64,000 bases of DNA from Protea cynaroides (GCA_028583415.1 CM053274.1:87807902-87871901), one strand, 5' to 3'. Numbered from the stretch's first letter, positions 1-13,619 are shown. Program-made: numbers and translations. The notes: generated by a model not told the origin, from the sequence alone.

Positions 1-286
1 TTTACCTGGTCTTGTGACCTGTTCAGCTTTTTTTAAATAACTACTAGGCAATGAACATTTGTGTATAATGTGTGAGAGAGAAGTAACCCCACCTGATACA
101 TAATTTAGCACAGATGATTAAAATAATATAAACATAAGATAACTTAATATATCATTTAGACTATCATGACTACTTTACTCATTAAATGATCCACACCCAC
201 CCACATAAACTTAACTTTTCTAACTTCTAAAAGCTCCACAAACCTCATCAACCCAAGTTCAAACACCTCCTATGGAAATTTTTTTT

Positions 287-319
<33 letters not shown>

Positions 320-975
320 TAAAGAGAAGAAGTTCCAACATGTCAAAATTGAGGTCGAATCGAAAAGATTGATTAGACCGAATTGAACCGAACTTTTTAT
401 CTGTTTAGTATCAGTTTCGATATTTAGAACACGATGAAAAAGTGAAACTCATTAGACTTGACCTTTAGACCGACAGGAAAACTAGTAAAACAGAAAACCG
501 AGATTGAACTAATAATACACCGGCAAGCATGGATTTAGGGATCTGCAAATCTATTATGATATTGACAGTGGCAGATACCAATACAATCTTGATACCTTCA
601 TTTTTTAATACCTTTTAATTTAATATCAACTATGTATCACTTTGTCATTGATTCAGTATCAATCCGATACTAATCCTATATCAATTTTCAGAGTGACCGA
701 TCTTACGAACTAAAACCATACTAGTAAGAGACCAAAATTGCGGAACCAATAGTTATTAATATAGACCGAATTAGGTCCATATTAACCCGAAACCAGACCG
801 AACCAATAATGAAAGAAAACAAAACCAGACCTTTTGAGACCCTTTACCCAAACCCCATAACCCCCTCTCCTCTTTCTCTCTCTAAACCAAACTCTTTCTT
901 AAGTCACAAATCACAGCCCCCAAAAAACCACTCACAGTCGCATACTGGTCTTCCACTTCATTCCATCACTTCCTC
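1..975. other. Non-coding upstream region with degenerate repeats
   Basis: No supportable gene is seen here. There is a poly-T tract at about 283-318. At about 540-720 lies a diverged copy of a dispersed repeat rich in 'ATCCGATAC' words, whose right half resembles the element at 33700-33844. The last 100 bases act as the 5' flank of the VQ gene. Confidence 0.5.
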
Positions 976-982
976 TATATAA
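976..982 (+). promoter_or_regulatory. TATA box of the VQ-motif gene
   Basis: TATATAA lies about 140 bases upstream of the ATG at 1119, in a pyrimidine-rich promoter. Transcription would start near 1005-1015, giving a 5' leader of about 105 bases. This is inferred from position and motif only. Confidence 0.6.
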
Positions 983-1037
983 GCCAGAGGCCTTATCTAT
1001 TCCTCTGTTCCCTGCCCCCCCGCCCACCCGCCCCCCA

Positions 1038-1077
1038 TCTCTCTCTCCCAGTCTCTCTCTCTCTCTCTGTCTCTCTG
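1038..1077 (+). repeat. CT microsatellite in the VQ gene 5' leader
   Basis: An interrupted (CT)n tract lies between the TATA box and the ATG, so it is probably transcribed. Such leaders are common in plant genes and are length-variable. Confidence 0.8.
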
Positions 1078-1118
1078 TATACCAAGTGCAAACCCTATAG
1101 ACCTAAAAAGTACACAAA

Positions 1119-1712
1119 ATGGAAAAGAACACAAGTAGTATGGGATCTCCATCACCAATTCCAACAACAGCGACGACTCCAACAACCTTCGTTCAAGCAG
1201 ATGCTCACACCTTCAGAGACCTCGTGCAGAAACTCACCGGCGCCGGAGACGATTTACAGGAAAAGCTTCCAATAACACTTCCAGCAAGATTATCTCCAAG
1301 ATCCTCACTTTCCGGCGACATCGTCGGACCCCGACGATCAAGTTTCAAGCTTCAAGAAAGAAGACAGAACATGAGGAAACTCGAAATCAAGCTCGGCCAT
1401 ACTTCGATTCGAAGCCCACCTTACTCACCTCGACAAATCCAACCCCAAACTCATCAACTGATCATATCACCCGTTCCAAGTCCAGTGACCCCACTTGGCT
1501 CTGACACTCTTTCTTCTTCTGTTCAATCCTCTGGTTCAGGTAGCGATTCTCCATCTTCGCCCGCGGTTTCAGAAGAAGAAAAAGCGATTGCAGAAAAAGG
1601 GTTTTATTTGCATCCATCACCGTTGAGTACTCCAAGGGGTTCAGACCCACCTGAGCTTCTACCTCTATTTCCTTTGAGTTCTCCAAGGCAACAATCTCGG
1701 GATCATCCATGA
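1119..1712 (+). CDS. VQ motif-containing protein (VQ4/VQ31-like)
   Basis: Single-exon gene for a 197-residue protein. The VQ core FRDLVQKLTG is at residues 32-41 and fits the FxxxVQxLTG consensus. Family knowledge: VQ proteins are nuclear (some plastid) partners of WRKY factors. The subgroup with a basic RRSSFKLQERR block (72-82) and the C-terminal FYLHPSP (162-168) and ELLPLFPLSSP (179-189) blocks contains MPK3/MPK6 substrates. The protein is rich in SP/TP sites, as expected for a MAPK target. Lack of introns is typical of VQ genes. The start is the first ATG after the TATA box and CT-rich leader, in the context ACAAAATGG. No signal peptide or membrane segment is seen. The family assignment is firm; the MAPK and WRKY roles are inferred. 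Confidence 0.94.
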   Translation: MEKNTSSMGSPSPIPTTATTPTTFVQADAHTFRDLVQKLTGAGDDLQEKLPITLPARLSPRSSLSGDIVGPRRSSFKLQERRQNMRKLEIKLGHTSIRSPPYSPRQIQPQTHQLIISPVPSPVTPLGSDTLSSSVQSSGSGSDSPSSPAVSEEEKAIAEKGFYLHPSPLSTPRGSDPPELLPLFPLSSPRQQSRDHP

Positions 1713-3819
1713 AAGACTTTGTTAAAAAAGGGTATGCACTTCCTAGGATTTCTATAAAGTTTTTGGTTTTCTGCCATTTTTGTTGGGTTCCACGATCTTT
1801 ATCTGGGTTTCGAGAGAAACTCCAAAAACCCACAAAATGTCCCCCTGTTCTGGGTTTCTCTCTTTTGCCATTGAATACTTTTTACCAGTCAATTTGTTTA
1901 TCATCACTGAAACAGAGCTTTAGTTATGGAAATGTATGGCAAGATTCGATCTGGGTTTCTTTACTATTTTTTTCTTTTGATTCAAGCGAGCAATTCAAAT
2001 AACAAAATAATGGGTTTCAGAGTAATTAGAACGTGGGAAGCTTTAAATTCAGACTCAAATCTTCTCTGGAATTTCTTCCAAGACTTCTTCCATTCTTCCA
2101 AAATAGTATTCAAATGAATCAAATCCAGAACGAAGAACTGATTTCCATTTTTATTCTTTCAGAAAAATAATAAATTTATTATTTTTCTCTTAAGGTGAGG
2201 GTATTTCAGTAATTTCATAGAACCACCAGGTCAATAAATTTTCTCCCCTTTAATATCGTGTGGCAACCGTTCGCCTAACTATTTTGAAATTTTTTGAGCC
2301 GTTGGCGGCAGCGGCGCAGTCTTTACTGTTTTTAATTTCAGGAGACCGCTTTTCCAGGACCTGGGCCCACCACTTGGACCCAGGTGGCAATCGGTTGGTT
2401 CGGTTCGGGTCGAATCGGTTTTGGTCTGGTTAAATTTCGGGGTTTTAATCCGCGGCATTGAATGGGGTTGGTTTCGGTTTTCTATATTTAGTAAAAAAAT
2501 TGCCTTAATGGGTTTGATCAGATCATTATCGAGCGGGGTAGGTTTCGATTTCGGTTTCGGTTTCGGTTTCGGTTTCTTACATGTAAATTAAGAAAAGATC
2601 GTCTTAATATGCTTTTATCGGTTTTACTTTATTGAGCTGGTCCAATTTTGGTTTGGACACCATTGGATTGGTTTGGTTTGTGTTAATCAATCGATTTGGT
2701 CCCATTTTGAGTTTTTTCTCACGGTTCTAAAAACACAACCCAATTATAGTCCAATAAGATTTGGTTTCAAATCAATTCATAATGAATAGGTGGGTTCGGT
2801 TTTTTATTTTAGCTTGCACCTTGTAACTCGACTTGAATCATCAGATGAAAATTGACACTAGTCTAGATAAATTATTAAACGTGCAGGCTTAGGCTCGGAC
2901 AGATTAATTATCGAACAACTACTTGCCGTTTCTCTCACCATTACGGTCAAAAAATCAAATATATATGATATGGTTGATTAGCATGCGTGAGACCAATTAT
3001 GGATCAGTAACTGAATGAACCGAATATAAATGTATCTATGTCTAATCTATGAGGATCAATTAGTTAAACATATCGATCAAGATACGATCAAGATACGAAG
3101 TCTTAAAATAATAGAAATCGATTAGACCCGACCGAGACGAGGGGAGGATGGACACCGTAGGTATGTATTCCTTTTCCATCTGAACAGCAAAGGGTTAGGT
3201 TCACGGACTACGGGCCTACCAGCTTCCGTTGCTTTACGTTAAAGTCACTGTCAATAGACGGCACCTTTTTGATGTGTTCTGGACCGTTCAATGCTGGAGA
3301 TGTACGGTAGAGATTGAACCCACGTGATTCTTCATATAAATTTAGACCGTGAAGGACGGGGAGAAGACGAGCTATAGTACTGTATAGACTAATAAGTCAT
3401 CACATGGGGGGATGACTGTCAATCGTTTTTAAGTTGATGTGGTCCCCTCCTTGATTGCCACGTGGCATACCGTTTTGATTGGGGATGTTGCTGGATCAAT
3501 CATCTGATGAGATCAAAGTGAGTGATTAATCATCACCAACTGTTCTTTGATTGAAACTAAATTAGTGGAAAATAGCAAATCCTACTTAATTTCAAGATGG
3601 AATTCCTAAGTTTTGGTATATCGTGTGGAAAAATCCCACTCATTTTATTTTCTTCTTTCGATCGTGATCTAATAGTTGGAGATCACTCGATACGCATAGG
3701 TCCAGATTGTTCGGTTTTTCTTTTTTTTTCTTTCTTTGATAATAGTTTGTCTTGAATTTCTAAGTTTGGGCATTTGGCCAGTCTAGAATTCTTTCCAATT
3801 CTTTTCTACCCAAATTTAC

Positions 3820-3823
<4 letters not shown>

Positions 3824-3855
<32 letters not shown>
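3824..3855. repeat. GA microsatellite
   Basis: About 16 GA repeats. The open frame running through it (3774-4025) is driven by the repeat and is not supported as a gene. Confidence 0.85.
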
Positions 3856-3860
<5 letters not shown>

Positions 3861-4934
3861 ACGTTAACGGGTCTTTTAGAGTCTTATATGTTAACAAGGA
3901 AGACGAGTGTACAAGGACTGGTAGTCGGTTACTTAGAGAAGAGAGAGAAAGTGGGTTCAGATTTTAAAGTGAGAGATAGAGATAAAAATAAACATCAGCA
4001 ACGTGTACTTCATTTCTCTTTCTAAATTGTCTGGAAAATACTTTGAAAATAAGAAAGATTTGGTTCTTAAACACAAGTCGTGAACCTATACGATTGTACA
4101 TGGCCCCCATCCTGATCCAATAGAGAGAGCAAATTTGGCATTACACATTTTCCTCTCCCCCTTACTAATGGTTGAAGCCATAGTCGTGTCCGTGTTCAAA
4201 ACCATTTGCCAATAAAAAACTATGAAATACAGACAAGCCCTTTTATATTAACCCTAGTTGATAGTTTTTGTTAATTTTATACCTTTTTATCTAGGAACAA
4301 AGAGAAAAACAGGCTCTTTTTTCCTGTCTCTTTGAAGGACGAATTGGTCATTTATAATATTTTATAAATGAGCAATTTTTAACAAATATATGTTAAATTT
4401 AGTGGTCCATCTTAAACTTATAAGCCATGTTTTCAAAGCATTATGTCGACGTGACACATCTGTAAGCCTGCAATGATAAAACTTAGACCCAAGAAACCAT
4501 GACATGCATGGACAACATGTCACTTAGAGTGAAAAGGAAGCAAATTCTTGGCATAAGAAATAATGATCGACATGTTGGAATGAATTTTAGTGTTATACTA
4601 GTTGTTGGAAACACGTCATAGGAATACATTCTAATAATTTATTGAAGGGAGGGATCGCTGCCAAGCTCGTGGTCCTGCATCAGTGTGGAGGCTAATGAGC
4701 ATAAACATGAGAGCATCCAACAGAGGTGAGATTTTTCTTTTTATAGGGGTAGGGTGGTCTTTTTGCTCGTTATGTGTTTAGGCGCAGGCTCCATACAACT
4801 TGGCAAAGACATACAATATTGATTTTCATTCATAGAAATCTTTTTTTTTTCAAGGAAAAAGGTGATAAACCTAGTACAAGACCCTTACTTTTATATTTGT
4901 AATTAAAGAATTTTATGTTCTCCGTTGTATAATA

Positions 4935-5098
4935 ATGGTACAGAGGATAAATTTGTCATATTGCAATCTAGTGGTCCTGGATTCGAAATACGAAAATAGC
5001 TTTTTCGCATTGCAGGGAGAAAAACTATGTACATTCTGTCCCTCTCCAAATCATGTTGTAACAGGAGACTCATGTACTAGGACTGTACAATCAAAGTA
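4935..5098 (+). mobile_element. tRNA-derived SINE, degenerate (Angio-domain type)
   Basis: The copy contains a pol III B-box-like GATTCGAAATAC. It is followed by the conserved block of many plant SINEs: 'aaatagc..ct.....gcagggag', 'gtacattctgtccctctccaaa' (diverged) and an 'acaggagactcatgta' stretch. A related copy is at 15772-15935. Ends are approximate and no target-site duplication was identified. Confidence 0.55.
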
Positions 5099-6068
5099 CA
5101 TTTTTTTTTTGGTTTAATATTAAGTACTTTTATGGAAGATTAATTAAGGGAGCTATTTTGTTGACCAGGTCTTTCCTATCCTAGCTTGCGGTACAAGAAA
5201 CATAAAACATAGGTAATACTGTTTTTTTTATTTTTTTTATTACCATACTTTCTCCAGATGAAAAAAAAAATTTGTTGTTCCTTTTTCCCTTTTTTTTTTT
5301 TTTTTTTGTTGTTTTTTGTGTGAAAATGTGGTTGAAGGATTAAAAGGAGGGTGAAGGTGGGATTTGATCTCAAGATTTAGATACAAAAAAAATATATATA
5401 TATTATACATTTTTCATGCTTGTGGACATTGATTAGGTTTGAAGATTACATCCTTTAATACAAATATTTTAATGGAAAAATAACTCTAAGCTGGCAATAT
5501 AGGGTATGCTTTCTTATATGTCTTTTTTATTTTTTTGTTCCCCTAAAAATTGAATAAAATATTGAGCTATGATAAGGTATATAGTCCATATTATCAGTTC
5601 AGAGATCATTCAGTATCTTATTTTAAAAATATCTGCTCTTTTTATTATTTGTCAATATATCTTTCTCTATATGTGTAATTTATATATTCCCTATATATTA
5701 CATAATATAGTCATATTCAATTAAATTCTAATTTTAAGACATGTTTTTGATAGGCATTTATGGGATATACATTATATAAATATTTTTTAAACATAAAAGA
5801 TGTCTCCTACTAATAGAAAAAATCCCATAAAAAATATAAATTATAAGAGCTTTGACTATATTGCCCTTTACTTGTATTTTTTTTGGTAAAACACTTTACT
5901 TGTATTAATACTTAGCTTGATGTTTAAGGAGAAGTAAACAAATAAATAAGGTGATAAAAGGATAACTTTGGGCCCCTTCTTTTAAAAAAATAGTAAATCA
6001 AAAAACAATAATAGTTCCCATTCATTCTACACTCTGTCGTACTCGAATTGCCAATCCAAATGAGTCCC

Positions 6069-6072
<4 letters not shown>

Positions 6073-6102
<30 letters not shown>
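6073..6102. repeat. CT microsatellite
   Basis: About 15 CT repeats followed by a short TG run. Confidence 0.85.
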
Positions 6103-6107
<5 letters not shown>

Positions 6108-8024
6108 GTGTGTGTGTAAAGTGCAAGGTATGGAAGTTGAAGTGAAATAAAATTTCCATTAGGCTCTTAGGGTTTTAACATAGATTTTTACTGTAAAATT
6201 TTAAGTGTAATATTTTATATGTAAAAAAAAAATTTCAATGTTTATTTCGAATAGATAAAAAAAAAACCAAGTTCCTTATCTCCCCCTTAGAGATACAAAT
6301 ATTGAAGAAAAAAAAAATTACACATAAAATATTACATGTGAAATTTACAATAAATTTTAACATCAAAACAAATGGAGCTTTAAATTTATAGTAAATTTTA
6401 TCAAAACAAACGGAGCCTTCCCAAAAGTGAAACCTAAAGAAAAGAAAATTTTCCATAAGGTTAGAAGCAAGGTCTTAAAACCAGATATCGAAAATGGTAT
6501 TGATGATGTCTAAAATCAATCGGTGTACAAACTCAATGGAAAACTGACACGTGACCAATCTGGTATACAATAGCATTAAAATAGAATTGAATCGGGGATC
6601 AGGGATCGATCAAGTCCAAAACTTAGCTGCTCCGTCAAATCCATTAACGATTCCTTGAATCATGATTGAAAATGAACAAAATTCATTGATTTTACTCCAC
6701 TTTTGACTATTTTAATTGACTTCACCTCTAATCAAACAGACCCTAATTGCCCTGCATATGGATTTCATAAACTGTTTACTACAAGAATTTGAGTATACAC
6801 AGTTTTCACATGTGTTCCTAACTAGACAAGTATAATATATAGAACCTGAAATTTTTTATGTAAATTTTTAGTAAGGAATAGGAATTGGAACCTGTCACAT
6901 GTTAGAAAAGACTAATCACTATATGGAATAGGAATTCGCTTCAGTGAGGATGGTACGATAGTTTCCTCTAAGCATCTAATCATTGGCTTGGGAAGGGCTG
7001 AAGTCCCATCAACTATTTCTATGTAGACTTTATCAGAATTCATAAAGTTTTATTTTTTTTGGTTAAAGTATAATTCATAAAGATAGATGCCTAAGTCTTT
7101 GGAAGATCGTCACCTTCAGTTCCTAAGTCTACTCCCTCGAATTTTATCATCTGTAAGTGGTACTGGTTTTAGGTTTTCTCGAGGGTTTACTCTTTTCACT
7201 CGCTAACTTGATGTAATTCAGGTTTAGAATTTCATGTAAAGTTTATGAAATATCAGTTCCAGTCATGGGTTTTGATTTGCGCCAATCGAAAAGTTAGAAT
7301 TCGAGACAAGGGCATTATCATCCAAAGCGCATATGCCAAGGGTACAATTTCTTCCATCACATTTATTATTATACATTTTTTCTATTCCCAGTTCACACAT
7401 TTTATTGTTATTCGGATTTTACTTAAACATCGGAGAGCACCCCTCTAACTATTGTCCAACCTTTTCTCTTGTTCAATTCAAATTTTCTGGTTTGCATGCC
7501 TCCCCCCTAGGACATCGGTTTGGATTTCAATGACAATTGGCTTTAAACCCAAAATTCATTGATTTTATTTAGACAAGATTTCTAAATTCCATGATTTCAA
7601 AATCTAGGTTTCATGATTTCAAAAGAAATATTTTATCTGCTTTGTAAATGATTATGTTTTTTAACTTCAACAATTATGTCTTATGTATTATTTTCCATGT
7701 TATTAAAAATAAATGTAAGTTCAAGAAAAAAAAAATCTCATAATTCCTATAACACTCCCTTTACACATAAATATTTTTCTCACTCAGAGTTCCTTTCGAT
7801 ATTATCATAAAAGTTTCAATTGATATGAATGAAAGGAAGGGTTTTTAGTCCAATTGTGTGGCTCCTTCACCAATACAGAAGCACACATACAACATCTAAG
7901 TAGGTGTAGAATAGTCATTTCATCCCCTCGTGTCTCGATGCAGATATACACTATAGGATAAAAATACTTTAAAATAATGTTAGTGCTCTTGGCACTCCTT
8001 GGCTTGAAAACTACAACAATATAT

Positions 8025-8464
8025 TGTTAGATTTATGTGGGCTTAATTAGTTATCTAAACTAGTCAATTCAGTGGGAGTCCAATGAACACGATAGAATCG
8101 ATTTGGTTTGATTCGTCACATGGTATGAGATAGGTTTGGTAATTCTAATTCTATTGTGGGAAGGGTTTTAGGGTTACATCTGTATTCTATAAATACAGGA
8201 TTAGAGTCCCCACAGTCACAGTTAATTTAGTTTTCTCTGCACCCATTAGCAAGAGATGTAAGGATATCCTCTGGAGGTTGTGGAAGACTATAGTCGAGGG
8301 ATTTCGATCAAAGCTTGGAGTGACTTGGAGCATATGGGAATCAATCTCTTCACAGACAGGTATGCCTTTATGTTTATTGTTTATGACTTTTCTATTGTGT
8401 TCTAGGATAACTGTATGGAATAAAATGAATTTCATTCAAATCCTAAACACATAATATTTTAACA
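8025..8464 (+). repeat. 5' LTR of the non-autonomous element
   Basis: 440 bases. It carries TATAAATA near 8189 as the likely promoter and ends in TTTTAACA. It differs from the 3' LTR at roughly one base in ten, which suggests an old insertion. Confidence 0.88.
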
Positions 8465-8466
8465 GT

Positions 8467-8478
8467 TGGTATAAGAGC
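8467..8478 (+). promoter_or_regulatory. Primer binding site (initiator tRNA-Met type)
   Basis: TGGTATAAGAGC begins two bases after the 5' LTR. It matches the usual plant TGGTATCAGAGC site, complementary to the 3' end of initiator tRNA-Met, with one mismatch. Confidence 0.85.
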
Positions 8479-10189
8479 AAATCATATAGACCTAGAATCA
8501 ATAGGGATTGATTATAAAGACTGGTAATGAATTGTTAAATTGAAAGAGAAATTTTTTCTCAAATTTTGGATCGAATCTCAGATCACATCTGTTGGAGTTT
8601 TCAACAGACGGAAATTTTTTCGACTAAAAAAATAGGTCAAACAATATACCGCTACAAAGGCCTCGGAAAGACGGAGTCAGAGATATGAAAATCGTTGGTG
8701 TGGGCCCCCTGACGTGCTGGCACTCGCCTACGGTATCCGCGAGTGGATCTTACTTGCGAGTGGGAGAACTTAAAAAAAAAGTTTTGGGCGGCATTGACCC
8801 GGCCATCGCCTGGTTAACTCAGAAACTCTAATGGGTTGCCCCTTGACTCGGACAGAGTCGACCCAAAAAAAAAAAAGAATAAGTCGCACGTGCATGGCAC
8901 ACGTGTGACGTCCAGCCACCTTGTTGACTAATTAATTGGGTTGGTCAATTGACCCGAAAGACTGACCCATTGACCAGCCCCAACGACCCATTTGGTCTAC
9001 CCAAAAATTTGAAAATTCTGACCTGAGATCCGAATGGTCGTATCATATAAACCGGTGGTTGAACCATAGGTCCAGACCACGGTTCGATTTGCATTAGACC
9101 ATTTGGTTCAGCATAGACCAAAGTAATTTTAAAAAAAACTTAAAGGTATATTCGGTTCGATTCAAATCGAACCAAATCGATCATGGGCAGACCGACCTAG
9201 ACCTAACTGATTGAACCAAACCAACCCTGACAGGCTTATAAGGGTATGTTTGGTTTCTTCTTTTAACAAAAAAAATATTAAACAGTAATTTTGGGAGCTA
9301 GGAAGGTCGGATTGACCTGCGGTTTATTATGTTGGACTCCATTTTTTATGCTCTTCAATCTGGTATATATTTTGATATATTTAGATATATTGAAAAACAT
9401 GTTATGAAAAATGCCCTATGTGAACCAAGTTTGTAGTGTTTTTACTAATATTTTCGTAAAGTTATTGTACCAAATTGATTATTGAGCTATTGTGCATATT
9501 TATATGAATATTTACACTTGTAAAGTTATATTTTAAAATATTCATGATAAAATAAATATCTCACATAAGCTGCAGATTGAGATTTGTTTATATCATGGTG
9601 GAACTTGGGGTGACCACCAAAATAGCAACCTTGTTTTATTATGATATGTTCAAATTCAAGGGTCTATGTTTGTAAATGCTTCAGTTTGAAGGTGTTCATC
9701 CAAATTTGACATTATCTAAGTTGATTCAAATTAGGATTTGTAACTATTACGTAAGGATTTTGTGGTGACCATCAAAGTGACACACTTGGTTTTATTATAA
9801 TATGCTCAAATTCAATAATTATGCATTTACAAGCTACAGTATGAAAGTATAGTGTTCATCCAAAAGTGACACTGACATAAACTCCCACTTTTATGGATGC
9901 AGCAAAGAACGACATTATCCTCCCAAAGGTGGTGTTATCTAAGATAATAAAGAACGACACTATTCATCCAAAGGTGACGTTATCAAAGAATATAAAGAAT
10001 TCATGCACATGTTTGAAAAATTTTGACTTTAAGGGGTCGTTATCCATCCGAAGGTGGTGAGATTTTTTGAGAGTCATTATCCTTTCGCAGTTATTGCACA
10101 AATATTGAGAGGACCAGTGCACATATTGTCCCAAAGGATGTGTGCGAAGTTCGATTGATTTTTCAAAGATATAAATTAACTTGCACATG

Positions 10190-10324
<135 letters not shown>

Positions 10325-10788
10325 CTAGCTAATTTTATTTGATAATAATCGTAGACTTACAATTATTTACATTGTAATATAGTTGTAGATGTGTAATGAT
10401 TAAATACATCAAGATGCTTGTCATTGGCAGTCAGTTTTATCAATTGACATGAAAATTGAAAACTAGTTTAGGACTGTTTAACCTAGATGTACTCAATAGG
10501 AAATTATATTCTGATCCTTAGGGTATTCAGTCCTTAAGATCAAGTAAAACAATGTTCAGATGAGGAACATTGAAAACGAATATTCCTAGTGATTCATGTA
10601 TTGAGTAGACCTCTGTTGTAGCTGATAGAAGGTCGTATACCGTATATATATTGAGGTGTATTATCCGCTATTGTTCGCATTGGAAAGTTTAATGGATGTT
10701 TCAAAGTTATTGATGATTTAGTGTGTTGGATTCCGTGGCCACATTAGTTGACGATGGTTTTGTAATTAATATAGTCCAAGTGGGAGAT

Positions 10789-11228
10789 AGTTAGATTTAT
10801 GTGGGCTTAATTAATTATCTAAACTAGTCAATTCAGTGGGAGTCCAATGAACACAATAGAACCGGTTTGATTTGGTTCGTCACATGGTATGAGATAAGTT
10901 TGGTAACCCTAATTCTATTGTAGGAAAGATTTTAGGATTACATCTGTATTTTATAAATACAGGATTAGAGTCCTCATAGCCACAGTTAATTTAGTTTTCT
11001 CTCCACCCATTAGCAAGAGACGTAAGGATATCCTTTGAAGGCTGTAGAAGACTGTAGCTGAGGAATTTTGATCAAAGCTTGGAGTGACTTGGAGCGTATG
11101 AGAATCAATCTCTTCACAGATAGGTATGTCTTTATGTTCATTGTTTATGACTTTTCTATTATGTTCTAGGATAACTATATGGAATGAAATAAGTTTCATT
11201 GAAACCCTAAATACATAATATTCTAACA
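10789..11228 (+). repeat. 3' LTR of the non-autonomous element
   Basis: 440 bases collinear with 8025-8464. The first base is mutated (AGTTAG for TGTTAG). The end TAACA is followed directly by the TATAT duplication. Confidence 0.88.
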
Positions 11229-12402
11229 TATATAAGATCAAAAGTCTAAGATAAAAAGTGCAATGTAGTGTATATATAGAGCTTAAAAAGTCTAGGTTAA
11301 AAGGTGAAATTAGTGGCAAAATGTTATTATTCTTTAAATACTTTTTGCATGTATGCTTTAATTTGATGGATTAATAAACAACTGGACGTTAAAAAAAAAA
11401 AAAAAGATAATTAATTTCATATATACGATCATTCATTCCATGCTCTTCTTCTTTTTTTTTCTTTTTTTTTTTTTTCTTAATTTCTCTTCTTTTCTTTTTT
11501 TCTTTGTAACTATGTAGTTGGAAAACGAGGTTTGACTCATTCATTTCATCTGATTTTAGTTTAAAAAAAAAAAAAAATGAAATCCGGAAAAACCAGTTTT
11601 GAATCAGTCAAGTCGACAGAGTTCAGGCAAAAATAAACACAAAATTCTCAATCAAATCGTCTCCTATTGATCTACCGCCTCCCAAGGGCTGGATTTCAGT
11701 CTGCCTACCTCCCCATGTATTGGTAGGCTGGTCGACTGATCCCCAACCCCTTGGATCAACCGCAAGACCCTCCTGTACCGCAGGAGAGGATTTGGATACA
11801 CAAAATCCTGATTGAGTCTTGAAAACCAGCCCAACATTAAAAAAATAAAAAAACACAAAAACACAAAAACAAAAATAAATAAAAATAATAAAAAAAATTT
11901 ACCAAGACCTGGTCTAAGTCTTCCCAAGGGTGTTGGTATTTTTACCTGATTCAACCAAAACTCATAGAATTTGATCATTTCCCTACCCCTCATTTTTTGT
12001 TTTTTAGATAATAGTTATGGTTTATTACCACTTACATCCATTGTAATTCTTATTTTCACATCAATTAAACAACCAAAATCATATATTTGTGATTTTTTAT
12101 TTTTCTAACATTTTCTATATTATATTATATTTTTATTTTAAATAATTATGTGTATTTATTGTATTTAAAAAGGGGGAAATCGTAACTTTAAATGACCAGG
12201 TGGTTCGACTGGCCTAAGTCTCTAGGTTTCGTTGAGGGTGAGTTGAATCTGAAAATCTTGTGAACCAAAATAACTCGAAGTGATGAAATATTCCTGCCTT
12301 TGCATTCGAAGAGCTCCATTGTTAGCCATGTCACCTTATAATGCTGAAAATTTCAACCTAATAACACTTTGTTACATGTTAAAATAAAACCTCTCTCTTT
12401 TG

Positions 12403-13150
12403 AAAATATTAGGAAAAATTACTTGTTCATCCTCTAATATATGCCTTAACATATCACCCAATAATTTTTAACAATTACAGTTACTACCCCTAATTTCAAA
12501 AAGATCACACAGATCCAATCCATTAATTGAATCTCCTTTCTACCTTAATGGAACATGAAGTTCCATTCTTAACCCCCAATGCAAATCGATTTCTTAAACC
12601 TTAAACCCAAACCCACGCATACCCACATTCACCTCTCCTCATCATCTCTATTTTATGCTCTTATATTCACCTATTCTTCCTTTACATAAAAATCTCAATA
12701 ACTCCATATTACATTGTCCTTAATCTCCTTTGTTCTTCTTCCCTTTTTCATTTCTATCCCTTGCCCTTTTTCTTTTAGCTTCCTTTGTTTTTTGCAACTT
12801 GTTGTACTTGGAGCTCCTAGAGTTTGAGTTCCAAATTACCTAAATCCAATTCTTTGAGTTTGAAATTTTGTAGCGTGAATCACAATCCAAAGCCCGAAGC
12901 TATCTGGACATCTTAGCATCCATTCTCTCAATTGCAAGATTCGACTTAAAATTGTCTTGTGAAAATAGAAGGTTAAAATTATCTTTTGGATTTTTCATAG
13001 CTTAGATCCCAAAAAGGTTGATCAGTCTTTCAAAATTTTGGGTTTTTCATCAGTTAAATGGGAACAAAGGTAATTGTCATAAACTACTGGATGGTACGTA
13101 GAATTACGGCATAGAGCAAGGGGGGTACAAGTGATTTTCTCAAAATATTA
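12403..13150. mobile_element. Non-autonomous Mutator-like element with 9-bp TSD
   Basis: A 730-base element (12412-13141) lies between exact 9-base duplications AAAATATTA (12403-12411 and 13142-13150). The termini are GGAAAAATTAC and, inverted, GAGAAAATCAC. The inverted similarity extends about 75 bases, with ACAATTAC shared near the inner end. The 9-base duplication and long terminal repeats point to the Mutator superfamily. No transposase frame is present. Copy B lacks it. Confidence 0.82.
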
Positions 13151-13467
13151 TTAATAAAAAATATAAATTTCAAGTATTCTAATTCATAGGCGGCCTTATT
13201 GCAACGGAACAAAAGACACGTGGCTAATGCTAAGGAATTCTTCTTTTGTGGACTTTCAAATCAACCACATCATCTATCCACATAGCTGAAATATCAAATA
13301 TCTCATCTATTGACAAAATCTAGCTGAGCACATATATGCCTTGTTCTTCAATTTTCTTGGTCTTACATGCAATCATTATTACCAAGAGATAACTCCTACT
13401 CACTCTTCTTGTGTTTTTTAGTTCCTTCTTGTCCTGTTTGTAATCTTATTTGGTTTGACTTTCTATG

Positions 13468-13619
13468 TCTTTGGCAAGTAAGTATTCTTAGAATGTATTC
13501 TTAGATTAAAGAATACATTTTTAAAATAAAATGTTGAATGAGATAAAGAGTATGCTCCAGAATAGATGGCATTAGTGAACACATTCCATGATCTAAGAAA
13601 GAGAATACATGCCAAACAC
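13468..13619. mobile_element. Candidate small MITE
   Basis: The left end TTTGGCAAGTAAGTATTCTT and the inverted right end TTTGGCATGTATTCTCTTTC are similar. A partial direct repeat of the right end follows (about 13650-13672). This block is absent from copy B. No clear target duplication was found. Confidence 0.4.

Larger units (their letters stand above)
1713..6655. other. Intergenic region, no gene recognised
   Basis: It holds the probable VQ 3' UTR (to about 2.1 kb) and a six-copy-like TTTCGG run at about 2548-2577. It also has stretches of 'GGTTCGGTT/AACCGAACC' words typical of decayed dispersed repeats, a GA microsatellite (3824-3855), a SINE-like copy (about 4935-5098) and a CT microsatellite (6073-6102). 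Open frames here are short and low-complexity. I see no gene. Confidence 0.6.

Noticed and set aside
1709..2117. Frames directly after the VQ gene
   Set aside because: They start at the VQ stop, are Phe/Leu-rich with no motif and fit a 3' untranslated region.
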